Shown in pieces: positions 45,713 through 55,524 of a stretch of 64,000 bases of DNA. Every line of letters starts with the position of its first letter. Position 1 is the stretch's first letter. Source of the DNA: Shewanella livingstonensis (lineage in GTDB: Bacteria > Pseudomonadota > Gammaproteobacteria > Enterobacterales > Shewanellaceae); contig NZ_CP034015.1 in assembly GCF_003855395.1 (NCBI RefSeq), positions 3,358,001 through 3,422,000 on the forward strand, read 5' to 3'. The translations under genes and the position numbers were made by a program. The notes beneath the pieces were generated by a model, which was not told the origin of the DNA, did not search any database, and saw nothing but the letters and a program-made list of their open reading frames with translations.

Positions 45713-46393
45713 TTACGATCCCGCTTGCCGTTGAGATTGTTGCTGCCATTGACGCAATAAAGCGACAAACTCTTTTGGCTCCCGATCTAAACTATCAATC
45801 GATAAATACACATGGTAACCCAATTGCTCGTTCAACGTTTGACAGCGATGACCAAACATCGCTAGTACCCCACGGTAACGTTCACCATTAACCACTAGCG
45901 GGGTAAATTCAGCGCCCAAGTAGCCTTCTAAACTTTGTAAGTCTTCATCTTGAGTGGCTGCGGTCATGAGTAATGGTCGCTGCTCGGTCAGTAACCCCGT
46001 CGCTAGGCGAGGTGAAATACAATCTAATATAGGATTAATCTTTTTAAGCTTAACGCCAATATAGGGCAGTTCAATCATCTCCATGTTTTGATTTACCCGT
46101 ACACTATCAAGACGCTGAATATTTTCCCATTCAATAAAGACTTGTCCCCGGCGATGAAAAAATGTCACACCTACAGGCGTTAGTTTAAAGCTGACGGCAG
46201 GCTGATACACTTTGGCGACACCTAAAACCAGTGCCACTGACCCCAAGGCAAAACACAGCATGCCGGGCACAAAAAAGCCTTTAAGACCGATAAAAATAAT
46301 CAAGCTGGTCACTAAGCTCACTGCGCCAACAAGGGTAAGTGTTATACCATTGCGCTTAGCATAAGGACTAATTAGCATGTGGTCATCAGTCAC
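45713..46393 (-). CDS. Membrane protein, DUF2982-like
   Basis: 226 residues with two membrane helices at about 15-37 and 42-60, then a soluble domain with FKLTPVGVTFFHRRGQVFIEWENIQRLDSV, a PH-like beta pattern. It resembles DUF2982 proteins of Shewanella and Vibrio (family recalled, not checked). The start is a GTG (46393) supported by GAAGGA 8 bases upstream; an ATG at 46378 has no ribosome site. Function unknown. Confidence 0.65.
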   Translation of the reverse strand: MTDDHMLISPYAKRNGITLTLVGAVSLVTSLIIFIGLKGFFVPGMLCFALGSVALVLGVAKVYQPAVSFKLTPVGVTFFHRRGQVFIEWENIQRLDSVRVNQNMEMIELPYIGVKLKKINPILDCISPRLATGLLTEQRPLLMTAATQDEDLQSLEGYLGAEFTPLVVNGERYRGVLAMFGHRCQTLNEQLGYHVYLSIDSLDREPKEFVALLRQWQQQSQRQAGS

Positions 46394-46471
46394 GATAATG
46401 TCCTTCGAGTTGATTGATAAATAGATAGTTCAAAATACGGTTCACCATTATTAAATAGATAGACAAGATTA

Positions 46472-47227
46472 TTAATGACTTAGTCCTTTAATCTGTAACC
46501 ATAATATACCGACATACTCATGAATGGATCGCTGTGACGTTAATAACTGATCCGCATCTAAGCGCCACCAATCACCGCGATTGGCAATAAAATCACTCGG
46601 TGCAGGCTGTGGTTGCATACCCAAAGCGCTAAATATAGCCATCGATCTTGGCATGTGAGTCGCTGAAGTGACTAACCTGAACGGATCATAACCCACTATA
46701 TTCTTAAGCGCATAAGCTTCTTCAATAGTGTCTTTAGGGTGATTAAATACCACCAAACTGGCTGTAGGGATGCCTAACTCTTGAGCGGCTAGCGCCATAA
46801 TCGTCGCATGAGCAGTGGGTTGATTTCCGCCACTCCACCCACTCACCACTAAGGTGCAATTTTGGCCAAGACTAAACTGCCGCACTCCTTCGGTTAAACG
46901 CGCCAGTGCCGTAGACGATAGTTGCTGCACTGCGGTATGGCCTTGTTGTTCGCGGTTACCCGACCCTAATACCATTACCACACAAGTGCCTGTAATCGGC
47001 TGATGATTAACTTGATACTGTGACTCTAACGAATCCGCCAAAAAATAGCTCACTTGCGTCTGGCTGGTTAACACTAGAAGCGTTATCGCAGTAACCAAGG
47101 CAATACGGCCACATCGCAGCAACATCAACTTATTCGTTCGCCATAATATTGCCGCGATAACCAATAGCATAATGCTAGCAGGAATGGGCATGACTAATTG
47201 CGATAATATTTTTTTAAGCCAAAACAT
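46472..47227 (-). CDS. ElyC/SanA/YdcF (DUF218) family protein
   Basis: 251 residues. Two membrane helices at about 10-28 and 35-57, then the DUF218 domain: CVVMVLGSGNREQQGH, TLVVSGWSGGNQPTAHATIMALAAQELGI, and VTSATHMPRSMAIFSALG. The two-helix form is like E. coli ElyC, needed for envelope integrity at low temperature and linked to use of the lipid carrier for peptidoglycan. 78 bp upstream of the DUF2982-like gene on the same strand. Confidence 0.8.
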   Translation of the reverse strand: MFWLKKILSQLVMPIPASIMLLVIAAILWRTNKLMLLRCGRIALVTAITLLVLTSQTQVSYFLADSLESQYQVNHQPITGTCVVMVLGSGNREQQGHTAVQQLSSTALARLTEGVRQFSLGQNCTLVVSGWSGGNQPTAHATIMALAAQELGIPTASLVVFNHPKDTIEEAYALKNIVGYDPFRLVTSATHMPRSMAIFSALGMQPQPAPSDFIANRGDWWRLDADQLLTSQRSIHEYVGILWLQIKGLSH

Positions 47228-47303
47228 CGGTATATCACTCGAACAATAAAAACTGGCGCTAGTTTATCGTTATCAGCTTCTAATACAAACCCTAAAAAGC
47301 AAA

Positions 47304-47331
47304 CAAAAACGGCACTGTTTAAGTGCCGTTT
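47304..47331 (-). terminator. Terminator downstream of the ROK kinase gene
   Basis: Arms ACGGCACT (47309-47316) and AGTGCCGT (47322-47329), 5-base loop, followed on the minus strand by TTTTTGTTTGC. About 100 bp after the kinase stop. Confidence 0.8.
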
Positions 47332-47370
47332 GGTGAGCTGGTGAGCTGGTGAGCTGGTGAGCTGGTGAGA
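47331..47370. repeat. Five tandem copies of TGGTGAGC
   Basis: Four exact 8-bp units plus a fifth with one change, between the kinase stop and its terminator. Probably arisen by slippage; each unit adds 8 nt to the 3-prime untranslated region. Confidence 0.9.
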
Positions 47371-47432
47371 TTAACTATTTCAACTATCTATTTCAACTAA
47401 CTATTGCAACTAACTCAAATAAACAATGAAGA

Positions 47433-48338
47433 CTATTTTTCGTCTTTGCCCCATAGCCACGCAGCACCACGAACACCTGAAGATGCGCCAAACTTGTTTT
47501 TCACCACTTGGGTACCACATTCACGGCCAACTACGTATTTTGGCAATACTTTAGGCAGTTCAGTGTAAATAGCCTCAATATTGGATACGCCGCCACCAAG
47601 CACAATCATGTCTGGGTCCATCATGTTGATCACATGCGCAAGTGAACGCGCTAAACGATCAATATAACGCTCAAACGCTGCCGTAGCTAACGGATCGCCT
47701 TGTTGCATCATTTCAGAAATTTGAATACCGCTAGTGGCATCACCGCCTGCGGCGCGAAAATCACGCACAAAGCCTGTACCCGAAATAAAGGTTTCGATGC
47801 AATCGCGATTGCCACAAAAACAACTGGTAGTATTAAATTCATCTGCCGTCATCCACGGTAATGGATTATGGCCCCATTCACCGCCAATACCGTTGCCACC
47901 ACCATGCACGCGGCCGTTAATAGCTACGCCAGCACCACAACCTGTGCCAATAATACCGCCAAAAACAACCCCTTTGCCAGCGGCTGCGCCGTCAACGGCT
48001 TCAGATACAGCAAAACAGTTTGCATCGTTTGCGACACGTACTTCACGATGTAACACTTCACTTAAATCTTTATCAAGTGGATGGCCATTAATCCAGGTTG
48101 AATTAGAGTTTTTGACTAAGCCAGTAAACGGTGACACAACACCAGGAATACCCACACCGACAGAGCCGATTTGCTTAGTCGCTGTTTCTGCATCTGCGAC
48201 TAAACTCACAATGGCTTCTATGGTACCGGGATAGTTTTTTGGTGTTGGAATACGCTTTCTAAATATTTCAGCACCATCCTCGGCTAACGCCACTATTTCA
48301 ATTTTTGTACCACCGAGATCGACGCCCATGCGCATCAT
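47433..48338 (-). CDS. ROK family fructokinase (Mak-like)
   Basis: 301 residues. ATP motif [18 protein letters not shown] substrate loop [11 protein letters not shown] (His and the zinc site CFCGNRDC that follows), and catalytic Asp in [13 protein letters not shown]. Very similar over its length to E. coli Mak (manno(fructo)kinase), including [12 protein letters not shown] and [10 protein letters not shown]. Phosphorylates fructose, and possibly mannose or glucose released nearby. Two ATGs in a row; GGAG is 9 bases before the first. Ends in a terminator. Confidence 0.85.
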   Translation of the reverse strand: MMRMGVDLGGTKIEIVALAEDGAEIFRKRIPTPKNYPGTIEAIVSLVADAETATKQIGSVGVGIPGVVSPFTGLVKNSNSTWINGHPLDKDLSEVLHREVRVANDANCFAVSEAVDGAAAGKGVVFGGIIGTGCGAGVAINGRVHGGGNGIGGEWGHNPLPWMTADEFNTTSCFCGNRDCIETFISGTGFVRDFRAAGGDATSGIQISEMMQQGDPLATAAFERYIDRLARSLAHVINMMDPDMIVLGGGVSNIEAIYTELPKVLPKYVVGRECGTQVVKNKFGASSGVRGAAWLWGKDEK

Positions 48339-48410
48339 AACTTGTCACTCCATTTGTTATTATTAATTGGGGTTCCGTATTTTGCTTACAAAGGCTGAGA
48401 ACCACTCCAG

Positions 48411-49211
48411 CTATTTGCGGGCAAACCATGCCGATGAAGCGGCAATAAAGTACGGGTTTAAAATATTTTCTTTCTGGTTGTATTGCAGCGGAATTAACGC
48501 TGGATATTCAACAACCTGCCCACCAGCACTTTCTAATACGGCTTGCGCTGCAGCGGTATCCCATTCGCTGGTTAGACCTAATCTTGGGTAAACATCGGCT
48601 TGACCTTCGGCCACCATACAAAACTTTAATGAACTGCCCACACTGAGCATTTGATGTTCGCCAATAGTCTGTAAATAAGCGGCAACATCAACGCTAACAT
48701 GTGAGCGACTACCCACAACAATGGGTGGCGATTGCACTGCTCGGTCACGGATATCTAATATCGATGTCTGTCCGTTATGCTCAAGCCAAGCGCCCTGGCC
48801 GATTATGCCGCTGTAGCATTTATCTAATACTGGTGCATACACCACACCAGCGATAGCTTGCCCTTGATGGATCAACGCAATATTGACGGTAAACTCACCA
48901 TTGCGTTTAATAAATTCTTTAGTGCCATCGAGTGGATCAATCAACCAATAGGTTTGCCATGTTTGACGTTCAGCCCAGCTGATATCTGCGTCTTCTTCGC
49001 TCATGATAGCAATATCCGCAAAGTGCTGTTTAAGGCCGGCAATAATCACATTATGACTGGCAATATCAGCTGCCGTCACTGGGCTATCATCTTGTTTCAC
49101 TTCAATCTGCAAATCAGTTTGAGCATAAACCTGCATAATGGCATCACCGGCTTGCTTGGCGAGCGTCACTATCTGCTGTAAGTCTGTTTTAGAAAATACG
49201 ATGTTAGACAA
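48411..49211 (-). CDS. cysQ: CysQ, 3'(2'),5'-bisphosphate nucleotidase
   Basis: 266 residues, inositol monophosphatase-like fold. Metal motifs MSEEDADISW, YWLIDPLDGTKEFIKRNGEFTVNIALI and SEWDTAAAQAVLESAGG. Degrades 3'-phosphoadenosine 5'-phosphate from sulfate assimilation. The apparent start is TTG at 49211, with AAGGAA just upstream and no in-frame ATG before it; the N-terminal helix matches E. coli CysQ, so the start is believable. Confidence 0.92.
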   Translation of the reverse strand: MSNIVFSKTDLQQIVTLAKQAGDAIMQVYAQTDLQIEVKQDDSPVTAADIASHNVIIAGLKQHFADIAIMSEEDADISWAERQTWQTYWLIDPLDGTKEFIKRNGEFTVNIALIHQGQAIAGVVYAPVLDKCYSGIIGQGAWLEHNGQTSILDIRDRAVQSPPIVVGSRSHVSVDVAAYLQTIGEHQMLSVGSSLKFCMVAEGQADVYPRLGLTSEWDTAAAQAVLESAGGQVVEYPALIPLQYNQKENILNPYFIAASSAWFARK

Positions 49212-49922
49212 ATCAATTCCTTATAAAATTCATATCACGTTAGCGATCGATACACTATAGATACGACATTATGCCATTGTTAACATCATTGATTGATAAC
49301 TTTTTGATTGCACTACAATCAAAATGGACTCAAAAAATCAGCAAAAAAACATCACATTGATACAACATAGCCTCAACACCATAAAGGCTGCTCGATACTA
49401 AGCTAAGCGCTACGTTGCTCAAAGCAAACAGTGCGTTTTTGCATTCGTATTCAACTGCAAATAACACCACTGAACGCTGACAAAAATGCTGTCACAAGTT
49501 AAATATTATCCTATGGCATCATCACTTAACGTTTATATGTCTGCCTAAATAGAGCAATAGTAAGCATCGATACTAGGGCCTGTTGATCTTTCAAGGTTAT
49601 TTTTGCAGCGAATTGTTGGCCATTACTCACATTTACAACTGCGCGGCAGAGACTTTGAGGTGTAGTTATTCTACATAAAAAGTCGATAACACAGTAAAAA
49701 TGGCCAACAAACGCTGCCCGAAGGGTTCGGCTAAAAACGTTTTACTCTTTGTTGAATGCATTTTGCTTAGATGACTAGGCATCAATCCATTCGCCTCGAT
49801 TAAAACGTTTTTAACTCGAACAAAATTCAACCAGCAAAGATCAACAGGCCCTAGCCACATTGAAGCTTGAGTAGAGCCGCTAGAGAACCCTAATTAACAA
49901 GCTTATCTGCTAAGGTAAAACT
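49212..49922. other. 711-bp gene-free stretch containing a MITE
   Basis: 49212-49575 holds the cysQ promoter side and AT-rich sequence without supported frames. 49576-49851 is the MITE-like element (listed). 49852-49922 leads to the stop of the GH16 gene. The one open frame inside (49666-49860) comes from the MITE. Confidence 0.7.
49576..49851. mobile_element. MITE-like element, copy 2 (276 bp, inverted)
   Basis: Same terminal inverted repeats (GGGCCTGTTGATCTTT) and TA/CTAG flanks as the copy at 24116, in opposite orientation. Identical through most of its length; near one end TTGTACAAATGG of copy 1 is replaced by a segment 13 bp longer. Placed at the 3-prime end of the beta-glucan locus. 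Confidence 0.85.
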
Positions 49923-51014
49923 TCACTCCACAATATTAGGCGCTGATTTACCTGTTATAGGTTCAACATTACTGTCAATTGTCTCGCAACCTGCACCTGT
50001 ACTTGGCGAGTGAGCACATTGATACACGCGCACATAATCGACTAGCATTGATTGCGGAAATACTGACTCATCAATACCGGTATTATTAACATTCGCGGCC
50101 CATGCACCGCCAACAGCTAAATTAAGCAACATGTGAAATTGTTGGTTAAACGGAGCATTATCAGGCGCGTTGACTACAGCGCCATTGTCAGCAATATACT
50201 GACTGTACCAACCTGATGAATGCTGGGTGGCATAATGCACATCATCTACGTACCAACGAATTTCACCTTGTTGCCATTCAAGGGCATATATATGAAAATC
50301 ATCCGCAGGATTTAGCTCATTGGGTAAATGATATTCTTGTCCGCTATAGACGTTGTTTGGCCACTGTTTACCATAATGTAATGTGCCATGAACGGCAGAC
50401 TCAGGGCCTATTTCAGCACTAACAACCTGAAGGTTTACCGCTTCCATAATATCAATTTCGCCCGAACCAGCCCAAGGGCCATAAATCCAATCTGTCGGTA
50501 GCATCCAGATAGCAGGCCATGTTCCCTGACCTTGAGGTAATTTAGCGCGAATTTCAAAACGGCCGTACTTCCAATCACCTTTATTTTTCGATATAAGCCG
50601 TGCAGAGGTGTAATCTAGGCTTTTAGAAGTATCATTTTCATCGTAAATGGGGTCCGAATCATTGACCGCAGGGCCAGAAAACGTTTCCCTTTGCGCGGTA
50701 ATGATTAACATTCCATCTGTTACGGCTGCATTGTGTGATCGCGCTGTGTAACACTGCGCTTCATCGTTACCACCGCCATAACAGTCAACGGCAAAGCTCC
50801 ATTTACTCGTATCGATGTGACTGCCATTAAATTCATCTTGCCATACCATTTGCCAACCAGACGAAGTCGCATCTACTACGGTGTTTGTTCGCGGGGTAGA
50901 TTGGGTTTCATACGAATGACAGCCAGACAGAAATAATGCCGATAGGACTAATATAGGCAAAGACAGTAAGGTTAAGCAGGGTGAAAATGATTTATTATTG
51001 TTTTCTTTTTTCAT
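49923..51014 (-). CDS. GH16 family beta-glucanase (laminarinase-like) lipoprotein
   Basis: 363 residues. Lipoprotein signal with lipobox LSGC near residues 29-32. The GH16 active site GSGEIDIMEAV (ExDxxE, near 185) and the preceding GTWPAIWMLPTDWIYGPW are typical of beta-1,3-glucanases; EWQQGEIRWYVDDVHY and NLAVGGAWA follow. It should cut laminarin or mixed-link glucan at the outer membrane. The last gene of a minus-strand set MFS - GH3 - GH16, all devoted to beta-glucan. Confidence 0.9.
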   Translation of the reverse strand: MKKENNNKSFSPCLTLLSLPILVLSALFLSGCHSYETQSTPRTNTVVDATSSGWQMVWQDEFNGSHIDTSKWSFAVDCYGGGNDEAQCYTARSHNAAVTDGMLIITAQRETFSGPAVNDSDPIYDENDTSKSLDYTSARLISKNKGDWKYGRFEIRAKLPQGQGTWPAIWMLPTDWIYGPWAGSGEIDIMEAVNLQVVSAEIGPESAVHGTLHYGKQWPNNVYSGQEYHLPNELNPADDFHIYALEWQQGEIRWYVDDVHYATQHSSGWYSQYIADNGAVVNAPDNAPFNQQFHMLLNLAVGGAWAANVNNTGIDESVFPQSMLVDYVRVYQCAHSPSTGAGCETIDSNVEPITGKSAPNIVE

Positions 51015-51183
51015 CTTTTACTCATCATTTACAATTCGTGCCTACCGAGATAATAGCCGCCAAACGCACTATTAATTGTCTCTACCAGATCACTCTACTA
51101 TCCACACTACTGAGCCATTTTTGGCCTGAGCTTGGTTCGACTTACCTGAGTGTTAGGTAAGCCTTACCGGTGCTTTATTAGGC

Positions 51184-53823
51184 TTAATGACATCGAATAG
51201 TCTTTTCGCTTGGCGTAGCTTGAATAACAACGTCACTGAAACTAATGTCTACCTTGGCGTCGGTAGTAAGGTAAAACGGTATGATAATTTTGCCAAAGTC
51301 CATCGGCTTACCCGCAAAACAAGCTAACGAGATACTGATATTTTGCCATTTACCTAATGTCGTGTTGGCCTGCTTAGCAATATCCACCTGTTGACGACAG
51401 TCACCTTCACACGCCAAGCCTAACCACAATGGCTTTTGCAGCAACTGCTCTGTTTTAATACTCACCGATAACGCTGAATCACTATTACTGTAAGCTCTAA
51501 AGTCGCGAGGAAAATTGCTGATTAAACCAACGGTTCCTTGTTCACTACCCGTAAAAGAGACTAAACGAGCATCTTCTTGCACGACGCGATCCATAGTACG
51601 GATATTAAGCGCACTATTACTTGCCACACTGCTTGATAAACCTTGTCGCGCATTATTGGTTGCAATGTACATCGACCAAGGTGATTTCACTGCTCGCTCA
51701 AATAAAGCTAAATTTTCGAGGGTTTGACTGGCAGAAAAATTATCTTCTGATAACGTATCTAAAGCAATCGCATCGGTTGAGGCAGACTGATAGGTTAATC
51801 CATATCCGTAAGGAATAAGCGGTTGATAGTCAGCTTGTGCTTGGGCGATCTTATCTTGCGCTAATGGCACGTTAACCTGCGTTTGCTGTGGCGTAGATGG
51901 CCATGAGAATGACAATTTACCAACAAAATCATAAGCAACACTGCCGTCTGGCTTAGTAAATAACACATCAGCAATACCTTGGCCTTCAGAGCCAGGAAGC
52001 CACGCAGCAACAAAAGCATCTGACTGGTTAAATTCAGGGTTAACCCACATAGGGCGACCACTAATAAATACCGACACAACCGGAATACCTTGGGCTTTGA
52101 GCTTTTTCAATAATGCTAAATCACGCTTATCGCCACGCTGATATTCTACGTTATCAATATCACCATTGCCTTCTGCATAGGGTTCTTCACCAAACACCAC
52201 GATGGCAACATCTGGCTTTTGCTCTGGGCTAAACTCACCCGTGGTACTTAATATGGCTTGACCACCGCCTTGGGTGACTAACTGCTCAATTCCTGAATAA
52301 ATTGAGGTTGCCCCAGGAAAATCACTGTTTTTATTATCGGTACCCTGCCAAGTAATCGTCCAACCACCCGACTGTTTACCTATATTGTCAGCAGCATCAC
52401 CAGCAACAAGTACCTTGGTATTAGGCTTGAGTGGCAATAACGATTGATTGTTTTTAAGCAACACTAATGACTCGCGCACTGCTTGGCGGGCAACTTCACG
52501 GTGACGAGCTTGGCCTATTAACTCAGTTTTACCCGATAACGGACGATTAGCTGGGCTGGGTTTATCAAACAAACCCGCACGAAATTTCACTCGTAAAATA
52601 CGGCTTACCGCATCGTCTATACGCGCTTGGCTAATTTCGCCATTATTCACTTGGGCGATGGTATTTTCATATAATGGTTTCCATGCAGCAGTCGGTACCA
52701 TGAAGATGTCTAATCCCGCATTAACCGATTGAGCACAAGACTCGTTAGTACAACCAGCTACCTGGCCGTGGCCATTCCAGTCACCAACCACAAAGCCATC
52801 AAAGCCTAATCTATCTTTAAGCACATCGGTTAATAGGTATTGATTGCCATGGTTTTTTACCCCATGCCAACTGTTAAATGAGGCCATAACACTTTGTGCT
52901 CCAGCATTAAGTCCACCGACATAACCTTGAGCATGAATATCATATAAGTCTTGTTCGCTGGCAAGGTTTTCACCCTGATCGATACCATTTTCAGTGCCAC
53001 CATCACCAATAAAGTGTTTTACCGTCGAAATAACATGTTGATCAGATAAAAAATCGCCTGTGACAGCGCCTTGTAAACCTTCAACAATGGCATAAGCATA
53101 ATCTTTTACAATCCGTGGATCTTCAGAATAACCTTCATAAGTTCGGCCCCAGCGATCATCACGCACAACCGCAACAGTGGGAGCAAATACCCAATCAATA
53201 CCGGTCACCATGACTTCTTGGGCGGTAATGGCGGCAATTTTTTCAATTAATTTAGGGTTGTTGGCAGCGCCTAAACCAATGTTATGTGGAAATAAGGTCG
53301 CACCAATGACATTGTTGTGACCGTGTACGGCATCGGTGCCCCACATAGTTGGAATATTAATCCCGTCAACACTGTCATCGACCGATGCTTGATAAAATGA
53401 TTCTGCTAATGCAATCCAATCTGCTGGGGTTGCGTGTTTGTCGTTATTTGGATAAGCACCGCCACCGTTGAGATAAGAGCCAAAGCCATATTGACGCATA
53501 TCTTCAACGGTAATATCACGAATTTCAGGCTGGATCATCTGCGCGACTTTTTGTTGTAGCGTCATCTTGGCTACTAAAGCTTGAATCTTGGCTTCTAATA
53601 CTGGATCTTTGGCTATTGCAGGGGTTAATTCTGGCCAAATAGTTAATGACGACGATACCGAGTTATTTGCTGCAACAGGCGTCATTGCAACTTCTGTAAC
53701 AAGCTCGTGGGTCGTTTTTTTGTCGCCACAACCACTCAGGCCAAGTAAAACACCTAAGGCAATTGAGCCGATTTTTGTGGGTGTTTTCACAATAGAAAAA
53801 CAGCTTAATTGAGTCAGTTTCAT
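51184..53823 (-). CDS. GH3 family beta-glucosidase / exo-beta-glucanase lipoprotein
   Basis: 879 residues. Lipobox GLSGC near 28-32. GH3 N-domain (about 80-420) with KHFIGDGGTENGIDQGE and the nucleophile Asp in FDGFVVGDWNGHGQV; GH3 C-domain (about 450-680) with LVLLKNNQSLLPL. A C-terminal beta-rich domain (about 700-879), as in ExoP-type exo-1,3/1,4-beta-glucanases, follows. Releases glucose from oligosaccharides produced by the GH16 enzyme. AAGGGAA before the ATG; 10 bp after the transporter stop, so one operon. Confidence 0.92.
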   Translation of the reverse strand: MKLTQLSCFSIVKTPTKIGSIALGVLLGLSGCGDKKTTHELVTEVAMTPVAANNSVSSSLTIWPELTPAIAKDPVLEAKIQALVAKMTLQQKVAQMIQPEIRDITVEDMRQYGFGSYLNGGGAYPNNDKHATPADWIALAESFYQASVDDSVDGINIPTMWGTDAVHGHNNVIGATLFPHNIGLGAANNPKLIEKIAAITAQEVMVTGIDWVFAPTVAVVRDDRWGRTYEGYSEDPRIVKDYAYAIVEGLQGAVTGDFLSDQHVISTVKHFIGDGGTENGIDQGENLASEQDLYDIHAQGYVGGLNAGAQSVMASFNSWHGVKNHGNQYLLTDVLKDRLGFDGFVVGDWNGHGQVAGCTNESCAQSVNAGLDIFMVPTAAWKPLYENTIAQVNNGEISQARIDDAVSRILRVKFRAGLFDKPSPANRPLSGKTELIGQARHREVARQAVRESLVLLKNNQSLLPLKPNTKVLVAGDAADNIGKQSGGWTITWQGTDNKNSDFPGATSIYSGIEQLVTQGGGQAILSTTGEFSPEQKPDVAIVVFGEEPYAEGNGDIDNVEYQRGDKRDLALLKKLKAQGIPVVSVFISGRPMWVNPEFNQSDAFVAAWLPGSEGQGIADVLFTKPDGSVAYDFVGKLSFSWPSTPQQTQVNVPLAQDKIAQAQADYQPLIPYGYGLTYQSASTDAIALDTLSEDNFSASQTLENLALFERAVKSPWSMYIATNNARQGLSSSVASNSALNIRTMDRVVQEDARLVSFTGSEQGTVGLISNFPRDFRAYSNSDSALSVSIKTEQLLQKPLWLGLACEGDCRQQVDIAKQANTTLGKWQNISISLACFAGKPMDFGKIIIPFYLTTDAKVDISFSDVVIQATPSEKTIRCH

Positions 53824-53833
53824 TGTATTTCCC

Positions 53834-55141
53834 TTACGCCTTCTCTGTTAATACCGGACGTTTTGCATCGCATCCAATTAAACCGTAGTAGCCAATAAAG
53901 CCATAACATAGCAGCGGTAAAATAAACGCTAATTGAATCCCAACGCTATCAGCCAGTACGCCCTGTAATAACGGCAATACTGCGCCCCCAACAATGGCTA
54001 AACATAAGATGCCAGAACCTTGGCTCGTGTGTTGTTTCAAATCTTGCAGCGCTAAACTAAAAATAGTCGGAAACATAATAGAGTTGCATAATCCGACAAA
54101 CAACAGCGCCCACATGGCAATAGCTCCAGCACTCATCATGGCTGCGGCAACTAAAACACATGCACACACAGCATTAAATGCTAACACCTTACCCGCTTTA
54201 ATTTTCTGCATCACAGCGGCACCAATAAAGCGCCCTACCATCGCACCACCAAAATAATAGGCAATATAATGCGCCGCCTGAGATTCAGACACTCCACCGA
54301 TATGATCTTGAGTTAAAAAACTAATCAGAAAACTGCCAATACCGACTTCTGCACCAACATAAACAAAAATCCCCACAGCACCCAAGACTAAATGTGGATA
54401 TTGCCAAGCACTACCCGGTGCAGATGTTGCAGATTGAGTATCTCTTTTTCCCAACAATGGCAGTTTTAATAACATGAAAATTAACGCTAATGCGAACAAT
54501 GCTACCGCTAAAATTAAATAAGGCATTTGCACCGCACTGGCTTGTTGCTGTACCGACAACTGACCAATCACTTCGCCCACCTCAGTGATTTTATCGTCGT
54601 GTTCCACCGTCGATAATATCAACCAGCTCCCAAAAAATGGGGCAACCGTGGTGCCTAAAGAGTTAAATGCTTGAGTTAAGGTTAAACGAGATGATGCTGT
54701 TTTAGCAGGGCCTAGCACACTAACATAGGGATTGGCTGATACTTGTAAAATGGTAATGCCTGATGCCAATACAAAAAAGGCAAACAAAAACATATTGTAC
54801 GAGCCATAACTTGCTGATGGATAGAACAGTAAACAGCCAATACAAGCAATAATTAATCCGGTAATAATCCCTTTTTGATAACCAATTTTACCCACTAGCG
54901 CACCCGCGGGTATCGATACAATAAAGTAAGCTCCAAAAAAGCAAAACTGCACTAACATAGCTTGAGTGTAATTAAGGTCGAACATATTTTTTAAGTAAGG
55001 GATTAAAATATCATTTAAACAGGTTAAAAAACCCCACATAAAAAATAACGATGTTAACGCCACTAACGCAAAGCGAAAGTTTCCCTGTTGATGAGGTGAA
55101 TTAACCTGATCCAATTCTGGTTGAAGCTGCGAAGTCGCCAT
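53834..55141 (-). CDS. Sugar MFS transporter (FucP/GluP family)
   Basis: 435 residues, twelve predicted helices. [24 protein letters not shown] at about 33-56 and [18 protein letters not shown] are marks of the FucP/glucose-galactose permease group; [14 protein letters not shown] also fits. Proton symport of a hexose, probably glucose made outside the cell by GH3. First gene of the minus-strand operon; AAGGGAA precedes the ATG. The operator at 55351 is 210 bp upstream. Confidence 0.88.
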   Translation of the reverse strand: MATSQLQPELDQVNSPHQQGNFRFALVALTSLFFMWGFLTCLNDILIPYLKNMFDLNYTQAMLVQFCFFGAYFIVSIPAGALVGKIGYQKGIITGLIIACIGCLLFYPSASYGSYNMFLFAFFVLASGITILQVSANPYVSVLGPAKTASSRLTLTQAFNSLGTTVAPFFGSWLILSTVEHDDKITEVGEVIGQLSVQQQASAVQMPYLILAVALFALALIFMLLKLPLLGKRDTQSATSAPGSAWQYPHLVLGAVGIFVYVGAEVGIGSFLISFLTQDHIGGVSESQAAHYIAYYFGGAMVGRFIGAAVMQKIKAGKVLAFNAVCACVLVAAAMMSAGAIAMWALLFVGLCNSIMFPTIFSLALQDLKQHTSQGSGILCLAIVGGAVLPLLQGVLADSVGIQLAFILPLLCYGFIGYYGLIGCDAKRPVLTEKA

Positions 55142-55350
55142 GACATTCCCTTATTGTTGTTAATAGTTATCTTGGGTTGCAGTACATAACGCCAGTGAAT
55201 CGGATGCTATTTGTCATAAACTAAGAGTTAACTCCCCGTAAAATATTAGCATTTGACATGTCGTCATCCCCACACTTGTGCAAGCAGATGAGGATTCAAT
55301 AATTAACCAAATCAATTATTGACCTTTGGATAATTAATCACTAATCTCAA

Positions 55351-55364
55351 TGTAAGCGCTTTCA
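55351..55364. promoter_or_regulatory. LacI-family operator between the divergent beta-glucoside operons
   Basis: TGTAAGCGCTTTCA, 12 of 14 positions symmetric, with the AAGCGCTT core. It lies about 210 bp from the MFS start and 160 bp from the GH1 start. It matches the sites at 59749 and 59912. Confidence 0.75.
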
Positions 55365-55524
55365 TTTTTAACATATCGATAACTGATGTCAACGATTTTT
55401 AAACGCGAGAGCATAATATTTACTGTATGGCTAATGTGGTACAACGCCTTTTAACAGTGTGTTTCAAGTTAATAAGTTAGTAATAAAAATAGACAAAATT
55501 AATCAATACTAAGTGAATTAAAAT

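Noticed and set aside
47331..47370. Possible CRISPR-like repeat
   Set aside because: Units are 8 bp, directly adjacent, with no spacers and no cas genes nearby.
49666..49860. 64-codon frame on the minus strand
   Set aside because: It lies almost wholly within the MITE and shows no domain or ribosome site; it is too short for a transposase.
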